A stretch of 10,495 nt of DNA, from contig VBEI01000074.1 of NCBI GenBank assembly GCA_005882715.1, positions 1 to 10,495 of the forward strand. Direction: 5' to 3'. The position numbers and the translations under genes were made by a program. The stretch comes from Chloroflexota bacterium. Lineage in GTDB: Bacteria; Chloroflexota; Dehalococcoidia; SM23-28-2; RBG-16-64-32. The notes below the pieces were generated by a model, which worked only from the letters and a program-made list of their open reading frames with translations, did not search any database and had not been told where the DNA came from. Shown one piece after another: positions 1 to 6,202 of this stretch (positions are counted from its first letter, which is position 1; each line of letters starts with the position of its first letter).

Positions 1-1
1 G

Positions 2-847
2 TTCCTGCCGATGGACCGCATCCGCCGAGGGATTGAGACGATCGGAGTATCGGCGGACGGCGGAATGGACTTCGCCCGCGCCATCATGACCACAGACACG
101 AGGCCAAAGCATGTCGCGGTGCGGGCGAACGGCTGGTCGATGGGCGGCGTGGTGAAGGGCGTGGGCATGATCCATCCGAACATGGCAACCATGCTCTGCT
201 TCGTCACGGCAGACGCGGCAGTGACGCAGCCGTTTCTGGCCGGCGCTCTTAAGGAAGCGGTGGACGATTCCTTCAACATGATCGATATCGACAGCGATAC
301 AAGCCCTGACGACACAGTCGTCGTCATGGCGAACGGCCTTGCCGGCGGCGAGCCAATCGACCAAGGGCATGCGGACGCCAATAGCTTCCGCGCCGCGCTG
401 CGCCTCGTTTGTACGGATCTCGCGAAGCAGATGGTGGCTGACGCCGAGGGAGCGACGAAGACTATCGAAGCGAGAGTCGAAGGTGCCGCGACGCGCGAAG
501 ACGCGCGCAAGGCCGCTCGCGAGATCGTAATGTCGCTTGGCGTGAAGACTGCGGTCTACGGCCAGGACCCTAACTGGGGGCGCATCATCTCCGCTGTGGG
601 CAACAGCGGCGCCGCGATGAAGGAGGAGACGACTGCGCTGTACCTGAGCGGGCCGGACGGCAAGGAGGTCTGTCTATACAGCGGTGGGGTGCCGCAGGCC
701 TACGATCCTGAGGCGGCGAAGGCCTGCCTCGCTCCGCGAGAAGTGCGCATGAGGGTGACGATGGGGCTTGGGGAAGCCAGTGCAACCGCATGGGGCTCCG
801 ATCTTACGGAAGACTACGTGCGCCTCAATAGCCTGTATACCACATGA
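2..847 (+). CDS. argJ: Bifunctional ornithine acetyltransferase / N-acetylglutamate synthase, ArgJ (5' partial)
   Basis: ArgJ moves the acetyl group from N-acetylornithine to glutamate, linking steps 5 and 1 of the cyclic arginine pathway. Most ArgJ enzymes can also make N-acetylglutamate from acetyl-CoA. The reading frame is open to the window edge (F-L-P-M-D before residue M at base 11), so the N-terminal part lies outside and the ATG at 11 is internal. The self-cleavage motif GMIHPNMATML is present. The conserved Thr that becomes the new N-terminal nucleophile is encoded at 188-190, so both the end of the alpha chain and the full beta chain are here. PNWGRIISAVGNSGAAM and the terminal DLTEDYVRLNSLYTT are typical family C-terminal blocks. 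The TGA stop overlaps the argB ATG by four bases (ATGA), suggesting translational coupling. Whether the enzyme is bifunctional or only a transacetylase cannot be read from this fragment. Confidence 0.96.
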   Translation, partial: FLPMDRIRRGIETIGVSADGGMDFARAIMTTDTRPKHVAVRANGWSMGGVVKGVGMIHPNMATMLCFVTADAAVTQPFLAGALKEAVDDSFNMIDIDSDTSPDDTVVVMANGLAGGEPIDQGHADANSFRAALRLVCTDLAKQMVADAEGATKTIEARVEGAATREDARKAAREIVMSLGVKTAVYGQDPNWGRIISAVGNSGAAMKEETTALYLSGPDGKEVCLYSGGVPQAYDPEAAKACLAPREVRMRVTMGLGEASATAWGSDLTEDYVRLNSLYTT

Positions 848-1650
848 GCAGCAGGGAGCAAGGAGCCGGGAGCCAGGGAAAGATTGTCGTCGCCAAGATT
901 GGAGGCTCCACGCTCGGTTCGCACGACACCGCGCTCGCCGATGTGGTGGAGCTTCAGCGAAGGGAGCTGCGGCCAATTCTGGTGCACGGAGGCGGTGCGC
1001 TGGTCAGCGAGTGGCTCGCTCGACATAACCTACCAACGCGCTTTGAGCAGGGCTTGCGAGTCACGGATGCCGAATCCCTGAAGGTGGTGGTGGCGGTGCT
1101 CGCTGGGCTGGTGAACAAGCAGATCGTGGCCGAGTTGTCCTCATTGGGAGCGCGGGCGATCGGTCTTTCGGGCGCGGACGGCGGCGTGCTGCGGGCACGA
1201 ACATTGGACCCAAAGCTCGGGTTCGTCGGCGATATCACCGGAGTCAATACTGCGCCACTCCATTCGCTGCTCGACCAAGGGATCATCCCGGTGATTGCCC
1301 CGATTGCTCTCGAATGGGAAGGAGAGAGGCTGAGCGCGCAGCTCCTGAACATCAACGCGGACAGTGCCGCCGGTGCTCTCGCGAAGGCGCTCAAGGCGCG
1401 CTGGCTGGTGTTCCTGACTGACGTGCCCGGCGTACGCATCGGCGAAGGAGAGATCGCCAATTCACTCTCGGCTCAGCAAGCCGGGGCGTTCATCGAGGCG
1501 GGCGTTATTGAAGGCGGTATGATACCGAAGGTTCGGGCGTGTCTTAGTGCCGCGGACGCCGGCAGCAGGTGCTTGATTGTGGATGGCCGGGAGGAGCACG
1601 CCTTACTGCGGAGTATCGAGGGGCAAATGACTGGAACGACCATCGCATGA
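844..1650 (+). CDS. argB: Acetylglutamate kinase, ArgB (short form)
   Basis: ArgB phosphorylates N-acetylglutamate with ATP, the second step of arginine synthesis, in the cytoplasm. The protein has 268 residues of the amino-acid kinase fold. The nucleotide-site lysine is in KIGGS (K18). HGGG is at 48-51, GLSGADGG lies in the middle, NINAD at 169-173, FLTDVPGV follows, and the C-terminal lysine is in GGMIPK (K229). The kinase core starts at about residue 13, so the protein lacks the roughly 25-residue N-terminal helix that builds the arginine-binding hexamer in feedback-inhibited family members. Its length matches the arginine-insensitive E. coli type. Residues 2-12 (SSREQGAGSQG) are low complexity and come from a short heptamer repeat. 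The ATG at 844 overlaps the argJ stop, and no other in-frame start lies before the kinase core. The TGA overlaps the argD ATG. Confidence 0.96.
   Translation: MSSREQGAGSQGKIVVAKIGGSTLGSHDTALADVVELQRRELRPILVHGGGALVSEWLARHNLPTRFEQGLRVTDAESLKVVVAVLAGLVNKQIVAELSSLGARAIGLSGADGGVLRARTLDPKLGFVGDITGVNTAPLHSLLDQGIIPVIAPIALEWEGERLSAQLLNINADSAAGALAKALKARWLVFLTDVPGVRIGEGEIANSLSAQQAGAFIEAGVIEGGMIPKVRACLSAADAGSRCLIVDGREEHALLRSIEGQMTGTTIA
847..881 (+). repeat. Degenerate 7-base tandem repeat at the 5' end of argB
   Basis: Starting at 847 the sequence reads in units of seven: AGCAGCA, GGGAGCA, AGGAGCC, GGGAGCC, AGGGAAA. The middle three units fit a consensus RGGAGCM. The repeat falls immediately after the argJ/argB overlap and encodes the disordered SREQGAGSQG segment before the first kinase strand. 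It may be a remnant of spacer repeat DNA read into the reading frame. Confidence 0.55.
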
Positions 1651-2855
1651 CCGAAAAAGAGAACTGGATCGAACTCGAGAGGCAATACTTCTTGCCGACC
1701 AGCAAGCGGCTTCCGATTACGCTCGTACGTGGGGAGGGCACCCGCGTCTGGGACCTGGACGGCCGGGAATACCTGGATTTCGTGGCGGGTATCGCCGCGG
1801 TAAGCCTCGGCCACTGCCACCCCGAGGTCGTCGGGGCGATTGAGCGCCAGTCGCGGGAGCTTATGCACACCTCGAACTACTACTACACGATCCCGCAGGT
1901 GAAGCTGGCGAAGCTCCTGTGCGACAGTTCGGGGCTCGACAAGGTCTTCTTCTGCAATAGCGGAGCTGAGGCTGTCGAAGGCCTTCTGAAGATCGCCCGC
2001 AAGTGGGGCAAAGAGAAACGCGACGGCGCGTTCGAGATCATCGTCGCCGAAGATGCGTTTCACGGGCGCACGCTCGCCACAGTGACGGCGGCGGGCAACG
2101 AGAAGTACCGCGCTCCGTTCACTCCTCTTGTCGAGGGGTTTGTTCGCGTGCCGTTCAACGATGTAGCGGCGATCAAGAAGGCTACAACCGGCAGGACAGC
2201 GGCGGTTCTTCTGGAACCACTTCAGGGAGAAGGCGGCGTCAACGTCCCGCACGACGACTACCTGTCGCAGGTCCGCGCCTGGTGCAACGAGGCTGGGATA
2301 CTGCTGATGCTGGATGAAGTGCAGACGGGTCTCGGCCGGACGGGCAAGCTGTTCGCGCACCAGCATTACGGCATCGAGCCGGACGCGATGGCGGTCGCGA
2401 AAGCCCTAGGCGGTGGCTTTCCGATCGGTGCGTTCCTGGCGAAGGACCCTTGCGCCGTCCTCGGCCAGGGCGAGCATGGGACGACCTTCGGCGGAAACGC
2501 GTTAGCCTGCGAGGTTGGGTATACCGTCCTGACTTATATGCTCAAGCACGACCTGCCGTCGCAGGTGGCGAAGAAGGGCGACTACATCGAGCGCAAGCTC
2601 CACTCGCTCGCCGACCGCCGCCCAATGATCACCGAAGTGCGTGGCAAGGGGTTGATCTGGGCGCTTGAGCTCGACCGGCCGGTCGCCGAAGAGATTATGG
2701 GCGTTTGCTCCGAGGAGGGGTTGCTGGTCAACAACGTCAAGCCAACGGCGCTGCGCTTCATCCCGCCGCTGACGGTCTCGGAAGACGAGATCGACCGCGC
2801 GATTGAAATCGTGGACCGCGTCCTCGCACGATTCGAGGCCGGAGGGCCTAAGTAA
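1647..2855 (+). CDS. argD: Acetylornithine aminotransferase, ArgD (class III PLP aminotransferase)
   Basis: ArgD transfers an amino group from glutamate to N-acetylglutamate semialdehyde, giving N-acetylornithine, step 4 of the pathway. Many homologs also act on succinyl-diaminopimelate in lysine synthesis. The protein has 402 residues, the usual length. WDLDGREYLDFVAGIAAVSLGH opens the domain near residue 35. NSGAEAVE is the phosphate-binding region, AFHGRT follows, LLEPLQGEGG is present, and D223 in LDEVQTGLGRTG contacts the pyridine nitrogen. The PLP Schiff-base lysine is K252 in AKALGGG. The frame is open upstream to 1569, but homology begins after the ATG at 1647. That ATG overlaps the argB stop as ATGA, exactly like the argJ/argB junction, so I place the start there. 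The close relative GABA aminotransferase is possible by family, but the operon context settles the call. Confidence 0.95.
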   Translation: MTEKENWIELERQYFLPTSKRLPITLVRGEGTRVWDLDGREYLDFVAGIAAVSLGHCHPEVVGAIERQSRELMHTSNYYYTIPQVKLAKLLCDSSGLDKVFFCNSGAEAVEGLLKIARKWGKEKRDGAFEIIVAEDAFHGRTLATVTAAGNEKYRAPFTPLVEGFVRVPFNDVAAIKKATTGRTAAVLLEPLQGEGGVNVPHDDYLSQVRAWCNEAGILLMLDEVQTGLGRTGKLFAHQHYGIEPDAMAVAKALGGGFPIGAFLAKDPCAVLGQGEHGTTFGGNALACEVGYTVLTYMLKHDLPSQVAKKGDYIERKLHSLADRRPMITEVRGKGLIWALELDRPVAEEIMGVCSEEGLLVNNVKPTALRFIPPLTVSEDEIDRAIEIVDRVLARFEAGGPK

Positions 2856-2885
2856 TCGCAGCCGGGACGTCTATGCGGTAGCTCG

Positions 2886-4106
2886 ATGCCTGAGAAGATC
2901 GTCCTCGCCTACTCCGGCGGCCTCGACACCTCGGTCGCCATCCGCTGGCTCAAGGAAGAGCGCGGCTACGACGTTGTCGCTCTGACCGTCGATGTGGGGA
3001 TGGACCGCTCGCGCGAGGAGCTTCAGTCGCGCGCGATGGCGGCGGGCGCCTCGCGCCACGTCTGGCAGGACGCCCAGGAGACGTTCATCCGCCACTTCGC
3101 CTTTCCGGCCCTCCTTGCCGGCGCACGCTACCAGGGCCACTATCCGCTGGCAACGGCGCTCTCCCGCCCGCTGATCGCCCGCGAGATGGTGGCAGTCGCG
3201 AGAGATGAAGGTGCGACGGCTGTTGCGCACGGCTGCACCGGCAAAGGCAACGACCAGGTCCGTCTCGACGTCTCCGTGCAGGCGCTGGCGCCCAAGCTGA
3301 AGATCGTCGCGCCGCTGCGGGAATGGGAGATGGACCGCGAGTCTGAGATCGTCTACGCGCAGGAGCACTCGATCCCGATCAACGTCACGAAGGCGAGCCC
3401 GTACAGTATCGACGAGAACCTCTGGGGTCGTAGCGTCGAGACGGGCATCCTCGAAGACCCGTGGGTCGAACCGCCGGCGGATGTTTACGCGTGGACGAAG
3501 GCGCCCGCGGAGGCGCCCAAGGACCCTGCTTACGTCGAGATTGGTTTTGAGGCGGGGCTGCCGATATCCATCGACGGCGAGGCAATTGAGCCGGTGGCAC
3601 TTGTTAGGCGGCTGAACAAACTTGCGGGCGAGCACGGCGTCGGGCGCATAGATAGCGTCGAGGACCGGCTCGTGGGCATCAAGTCACGCGAGATATACGA
3701 GGCGCCGGCGGGGATCACGTTGCTCACGGCACACGAGGCGTTGGAATCGCTGACGCTATCGAAGGAACAGCGGCGGCTGAAAATGCGCATCGCGGAGGAG
3801 TACGCGGAGGTGGTTTACAACGGGCTCTGGTTCTCGGCGCACCACCGCGACCTGGCTGCATACATCCAGTCGACTCAGCGGCACGTGTCGGGAACCGTGC
3901 GTGTGAAGCTGCACAAGGGCACCGCGGTTGCCGTCGGGCGCAAGTCACCAAAGAGCCTGTATGACTTCTCGCTGGCCACGTACGAGAAGGGCGACACCTT
4001 CGACCGCAATGCCGCCGCCGGCTTCATCAACATCTGGGGGCTCCCTGTGCGCGTCCAAGCGCAGGCGCAGACGCTGGCCGAAAGCCACGATGCCCTCAAC
4101 CCTTGA
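2886..4106 (+). CDS. argG: Argininosuccinate synthase, ArgG
   Basis: ArgG condenses citrulline and aspartate using ATP to form argininosuccinate, the second-to-last arginine step. The protein has 406 residues, normal for the family. The ATP pyrophosphatase P-loop is AYSGGLDTS at 8-16, and the second signature HGCTGKGND is at 115-123. SIDENLWGRSVETGILEDPW is a strongly conserved substrate-site block. The C-terminal oligomerisation region is present through FINIWGLPVRVQAQ. The start at 2886 gives the expected short N-terminus (MPEKIVLAYSGG). It lies 30 bases after the argD stop with no convincing Shine-Dalgarno site and no clear promoter, so read-through from argD is likely. The last 11 bases overlap the 3' end of the minus-strand 2H gene. 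argF, which makes the citrulline used here, is not adjacent. Confidence 0.97.
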   Translation: MPEKIVLAYSGGLDTSVAIRWLKEERGYDVVALTVDVGMDRSREELQSRAMAAGASRHVWQDAQETFIRHFAFPALLAGARYQGHYPLATALSRPLIAREMVAVARDEGATAVAHGCTGKGNDQVRLDVSVQALAPKLKIVAPLREWEMDRESEIVYAQEHSIPINVTKASPYSIDENLWGRSVETGILEDPWVEPPADVYAWTKAPAEAPKDPAYVEIGFEAGLPISIDGEAIEPVALVRRLNKLAGEHGVGRIDSVEDRLVGIKSREIYEAPAGITLLTAHEALESLTLSKEQRRLKMRIAEEYAEVVYNGLWFSAHHRDLAAYIQSTQRHVSGTVRVKLHKGTAVAVGRKSPKSLYDFSLATYEKGDTFDRNAAAGFINIWGLPVRVQAQAQTLAESHDALNP

Positions 4107-4635
4107 AGTCGAATCGCGCCTCGATAATCTGCCGCTCGCCCGTGTCGTGCAGAATGCAAACGTTATCGACGGTTATCTGCCACTGGAAGTCTCGCTTCAA
4201 CAGGAACAGGAGGAGTTCGCGCGAGATATCGGTCTCAAGGTCCGGCGCCAGGTTCACCGTCGCGAACCAGCGGTCAGCAGCATAGCGGTCCATGACGCCA
4301 GTCGCGATTGAGTCGAGCTCCGCCCAGAGCCTCCGGTGCATCGCGCTCAGCGCATCGGTTCGCGCGAGCGGCAGGAAGAACAGCGGCGGCGGCGCATCGA
4401 ACACCCCGATGAAAAATGAGGCAGTGGCCACCGGCGCCGTAGTCGCGGCGATGCTCGCGAGAAGGTCGTGTACTGCAGGCGCGTATGACTTCGCGCAGTG
4501 ATAGGTGAAATGCGGCACGTGTGTATCGCTGATGCTCACTCCGAACGCGCGCTCGACCTCTGCCCACAAGCGCCAGATGGCGTCCTGGTGCTCCTCATCG
4601 AGCGTGGACACGATACCGTAGAGTTCTTCGGCCAC
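4096..4635 (-). CDS. 2H phosphoesterase / 2'-5' RNA ligase family protein with a degenerate second motif
   Basis: The 179-residue product resembles the 2'-5' RNA ligase (2H phosphoesterase) superfamily, small two-lobed proteins with two HxT/S motifs that act on cyclic or 2'-5' phosphodiester bonds. The first motif is clear: PHFTYH with H42-F43-T44. The matching second block, RWFATVNLAPDL, aligns with the usual WxPHxTLA pattern, but the catalytic pair reads T126-V127-N128, so both His and Thr are replaced. A single change could come from drift; losing both suggests the protein no longer catalyses, or uses one motif for binding. The start is GTG at 4635, with an in-frame stop only four codons upstream (4645-4647) and no Shine-Dalgarno site. 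GC is high, like the arginine genes and unlike the adjacent vapBC. Its substrate is unknown. Family assignment is good, activity uncertain. Confidence 0.75.
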   Translation of the reverse strand: MAEELYGIVSTLDEEHQDAIWRLWAEVERAFGVSISDTHVPHFTYHCAKSYAPAVHDLLASIAATTAPVATASFFIGVFDAPPPLFFLPLARTDALSAMHRRLWAELDSIATGVMDRYAADRWFATVNLAPDLETDISRELLLFLLKRDFQWQITVDNVCILHDTGERQIIEARFDFKG

Positions 4636-4640
4636 ATCGA

Positions 4641-4656
4641 GAATCTATCACGATTC
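4641..4656. promoter_or_regulatory. Inverted repeat GAATC-N6-GATTC, candidate operator
   Basis: A perfect 5-base inverted repeat (GAATC at 4641-4645, GATTC at 4652-4656) lies just before the vapBC -35 box and overlaps the possible -10 of the divergent 2H gene. Ribbon-helix-helix antitoxins normally bind inverted repeats at their own promoter. A second, looser dyad (TGCC at 4677-4680, GGCA at 4695-4698) spans the -10 box. Either could be the VapB site; which one is used is inference. Confidence 0.35.
4642..4647 (-). promoter_or_regulatory. Possible -10 box for the minus-strand 2H gene (leaderless)
   Basis: On the minus strand TAGATT (four of six matches to TATAAT) ends six bases before the GTG start at 4635. 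A transcript from it would begin at or next to the start codon. This fits the missing Shine-Dalgarno site. No good -35 box is visible, so support is weak. Confidence 0.3.
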
Positions 4657-4658
4657 GG

Positions 4659-4687
4659 TTGACAGCAAAGCGGGCCTGCCATATTCT
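4659..4687 (+). promoter_or_regulatory. Sigma70/SigA-type promoter of vapBC
   Basis: A perfect TTGACA (4659-4664) is separated by exactly 17 bases from TATTCT (4682-4687, four of six consensus). Transcription would start near 4694, leaving a leader of about 20 bases that contains GGAGGT at 4702-4707, seven bases before the vapB ATG (counted from GGAGG). This is the strongest full promoter in the window and lies in the 78-base gap between the divergent 2H and vapB genes. Confidence 0.75.
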
Positions 4688-4713
4688 ATCCGTAGGCATC
4701 CGGAGGTTTTGAA

Positions 4714-4995
4714 ATGAAGTCGAAGCGGGTTGAGGTCCTCTTTGATCCAAAGGAATATCGAACGCTTGAGGAAAAGGCTCAGACCGAGGGCCGCTCCGTC
4801 GGTTCAATGATACGAGAGGCGGTTGCCATCTACGTAGTATCGCCATCTGAACGTGAGAAGCAGGAGGCGCTGGAGTGGATTTTCGCAGGTGAAGACGATC
4901 TTGGCTCCTGGGAGGAACTGAAGGATATTATCCAGCGGGGTCCAGCTGAGGAGATGATGGAGATCGAGCGCGATCTTGAAGCTGATCGACGCTAA
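4714..4995 (+). CDS. vapB: Ribbon-helix-helix antitoxin, VapB-like
   Basis: This 93-residue protein is the likely antitoxin of the pair with the PIN toxin that follows. Residues 3-10 (SKRVEVLF) fit the DNA-binding beta strand. Residues about 12-26 and 28-42 (LEEKAQTEGRSVGSMIREAV) fit the two helices of a CopG/Arc-type ribbon-helix-helix domain. The remainder is an acidic tail (EWIFAGEDDL, MMEIERDLEADRR) of the sort that wraps and blocks the toxin. The ATG is fixed by a near-perfect Shine-Dalgarno site. The last 20 bases overlap the toxin gene. By analogy with other VapBC systems it should repress its own promoter, probably as a complex with the toxin. Hand-counted GC in this gene is near 53 percent, well below the flanking genes. 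The VapB label rests mainly on the partner; the domain alone would be called a CopG-family protein. Confidence 0.85.
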   Translation: MKSKRVEVLFDPKEYRTLEEKAQTEGRSVGSMIREAVAIYVVSPSEREKQEALEWIFAGEDDLGSWEELKDIIQRGPAEEMMEIERDLEADRR

Positions 4996-5383
4996 CGTAT
5001 TCATTTACGCACGGGGCCAGCCCCATTCGTACCGCGATCCCTGCCGCAGACTCCTCGCCGACGTGCGTGCTGGCCGCGAAACTGCCAACACGGACACTGA
5101 GGCTTTACAAGAGGTGATGTATGTCTACTGGTACCGTCGGCGGGAGGACATTGGACTGCGATACCTGGATCGGCTGCTGAAGCTTTTCCAAGCTCCCTTT
5201 TCGGTTGATCACGCGATAATACTTGGTGCGCGATTAGTGCTAGGCACGCACACGCGGCTTGATCCTCGAGATGCTATCCACGCGGCCGTCGTGCTGCAAT
5301 ACGGGCTGGAAGGCATCATATCCACTGATCGAGCATATGATGCCATCGCAGGCGTCACACGCTTCGATCCGAAGGACCTATGA
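4976..5383 (+). CDS. vapC: PIN-domain ribonuclease toxin, VapC
   Basis: VapC toxins are Mg-dependent endoribonucleases that cut tRNA or rRNA and stop growth when the antitoxin is lost. The product has 135 residues, the usual size. The four acidic metal ligands are all in place: D5 in LIDANVFIYA, E46 in EALQEVMYVY (E42 is the alternative), D99 in RDAIHAAV and D118 in STDRAYD. The start is TTG at 4976: an in-frame stop lies at 4955-4957 and the family N-terminus MKLIDAN begins directly at it. The reading frame starts inside vapB, 20 bases before its stop, so translation is probably coupled and weak, which keeps toxin below antitoxin. The stop codon overlaps the start of the downstream HAD gene (ATGA). 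Nothing suggests inactivation. The target RNA cannot be predicted. Confidence 0.9.
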   Translation: MKLIDANVFIYARGQPHSYRDPCRRLLADVRAGRETANTDTEALQEVMYVYWYRRREDIGLRYLDRLLKLFQAPFSVDHAIILGARLVLGTHTRLDPRDAIHAAVVLQYGLEGIISTDRAYDAIAGVTRFDPKDL

Positions 5384-6171
5384 GACCGCGCATTACCACC
5401 GTCTTCTTCGACCTCGGCGATACCCTCTGGCACTTCCCGAATATGCCGCCACGGGAGCTCATTCGTAAAGAGACGGTGCGCCGCATCCGCGAGCTTCTGG
5501 CGACGTGGGGCCATCATTTCGAAGGTGAGCGCTTCTACCTCGGGCGAGATATCCGGCTCGCTGTGGAAGAGGAGACGAGCCGTGCATTCCACGGCGATTG
5601 CATCGACCCCAACTATCCCGAGCTATGTCGTCGCATCGCCGCCGAGCACGACCTGGCGCTGACGCCACACCAAGGTGGGGAGCTGTGGGAAGCGTGGAAC
5701 CTCGGCGGGGCGTTTCTCGGCCGTGAGCTCTTCCCGGATGTACTGCCCACGCTGCAATGGCTGAAAGACCGCGGCCACCGCCTCGGGGCGGTCACCAACC
5801 GCGGCTACAGCGGGCCTCGCTTCCACGAAGAGATGCGCTATCTCGGTCTCACCGATCTGTTCGAGACGACGGTCATCTCCTGTGACGTCGGCTACATGAA
5901 GCCGCACACACGGATCTTCCAGTACGCGCTCGAGCGCATGCGTGTGGATGCCGAAGAGACGGTGATGGTCGGGGACAGCCTGCGTGCGGACGTCGAAGGC
6001 GCAAAAGCGCTTGGGATGACGGGCATCTGGCGCCGGCCTGTCACCGGCGAGCCGGTCGAGACGACGGAGGATGAGCCTGAGCCGGGCGCTGTCGAGCCGG
6101 ATTACACCATCGATGCCATCGGCGAGCTGATGGACCTTCCCCTCTTCGTCGACGCTCTCACGCCTCGGTAG
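5380..6171 (+). CDS. HAD-superfamily hydrolase (subfamily IA-like)
   Basis: The 263-residue product carries all four haloacid dehalogenase motifs: motif I FFDLGDTLW with nucleophile D11, motif II T139 in AVTNRG, motif III K174 in YMKPH, and motif IV GDSLRAD with D199 and D204. A helical cap of about 100 residues between motifs I and II fits the C1-cap class of phosphatases and dehalogenases. Motif I reads DLGDT rather than DxDGT, so the usual second Asp two residues on is Gly (G13) with an Asp one further (D14). This DxGDT variant is common in the superfamily and does not by itself mean inactivity. An acidic Pro-rich stretch (ETTEDEPEPGAVEPD) comes before the last helix. The ATG at 5380 overlaps the vapC stop; GAAGGA sits only three bases upstream, too close to be ideal. 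The substrate is unknown. Confidence 0.85.
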   Translation: MRPRITTVFFDLGDTLWHFPNMPPRELIRKETVRRIRELLATWGHHFEGERFYLGRDIRLAVEEETSRAFHGDCIDPNYPELCRRIAAEHDLALTPHQGGELWEAWNLGGAFLGRELFPDVLPTLQWLKDRGHRLGAVTNRGYSGPRFHEEMRYLGLTDLFETTVISCDVGYMKPHTRIFQYALERMRVDAEETVMVGDSLRADVEGAKALGMTGIWRRPVTGEPVETTEDEPEPGAVEPDYTIDAIGELMDLPLFVDALTPR

Positions 6172-6187
6172 CTAAAGAGCTGCCGGG

Positions 6188-6193
6188 TATAAT
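6188..6193 (+). promoter_or_regulatory. Perfect -10 box (TATAAT) directly before argH
   Basis: TATAAT lies nine bases before the argH ATG, so transcription would begin within about three bases of the start codon. There is no Shine-Dalgarno site in the 31-base gap after the HAD gene. Both points fit a leaderless argH mRNA. The -35 region is poor (TCGGTA at 17-base spacing), so promoter strength is uncertain. Confidence 0.6.
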
Positions 6194-6202
6194 TGCCGCA
6201 CG

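Noticed and set aside
1569..1646. Upstream extension of argD to an ATG at 1569
   Set aside because: The extra 26 residues overlap argB coding, do not resemble the family, and the ATGA overlap at 1647 is the natural start.
1473..2366. Long open frame (297 codons) on the minus strand across argB/argD
   Set aside because: It lies fully opposite two well-identified enzymes, shows no recognisable domain, and long antisense frames are expected from codon bias in GC-rich genes.
2856..2885. Promoter or attenuator between argD and argG
   Set aside because: The 30-base gap holds no -35/-10 pair, stem or leader peptide.
2871..3635. 254-codon minus-strand open frame opposite argG
   Set aside because: Arg/Val/Asp-rich composition typical of an antisense shadow; no family resemblance.
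4096..4106. 11-base argG/2H gene overlap as evidence that one gene is broken
   Set aside because: Both proteins reach normal family length; short tail-to-tail overlaps are common.
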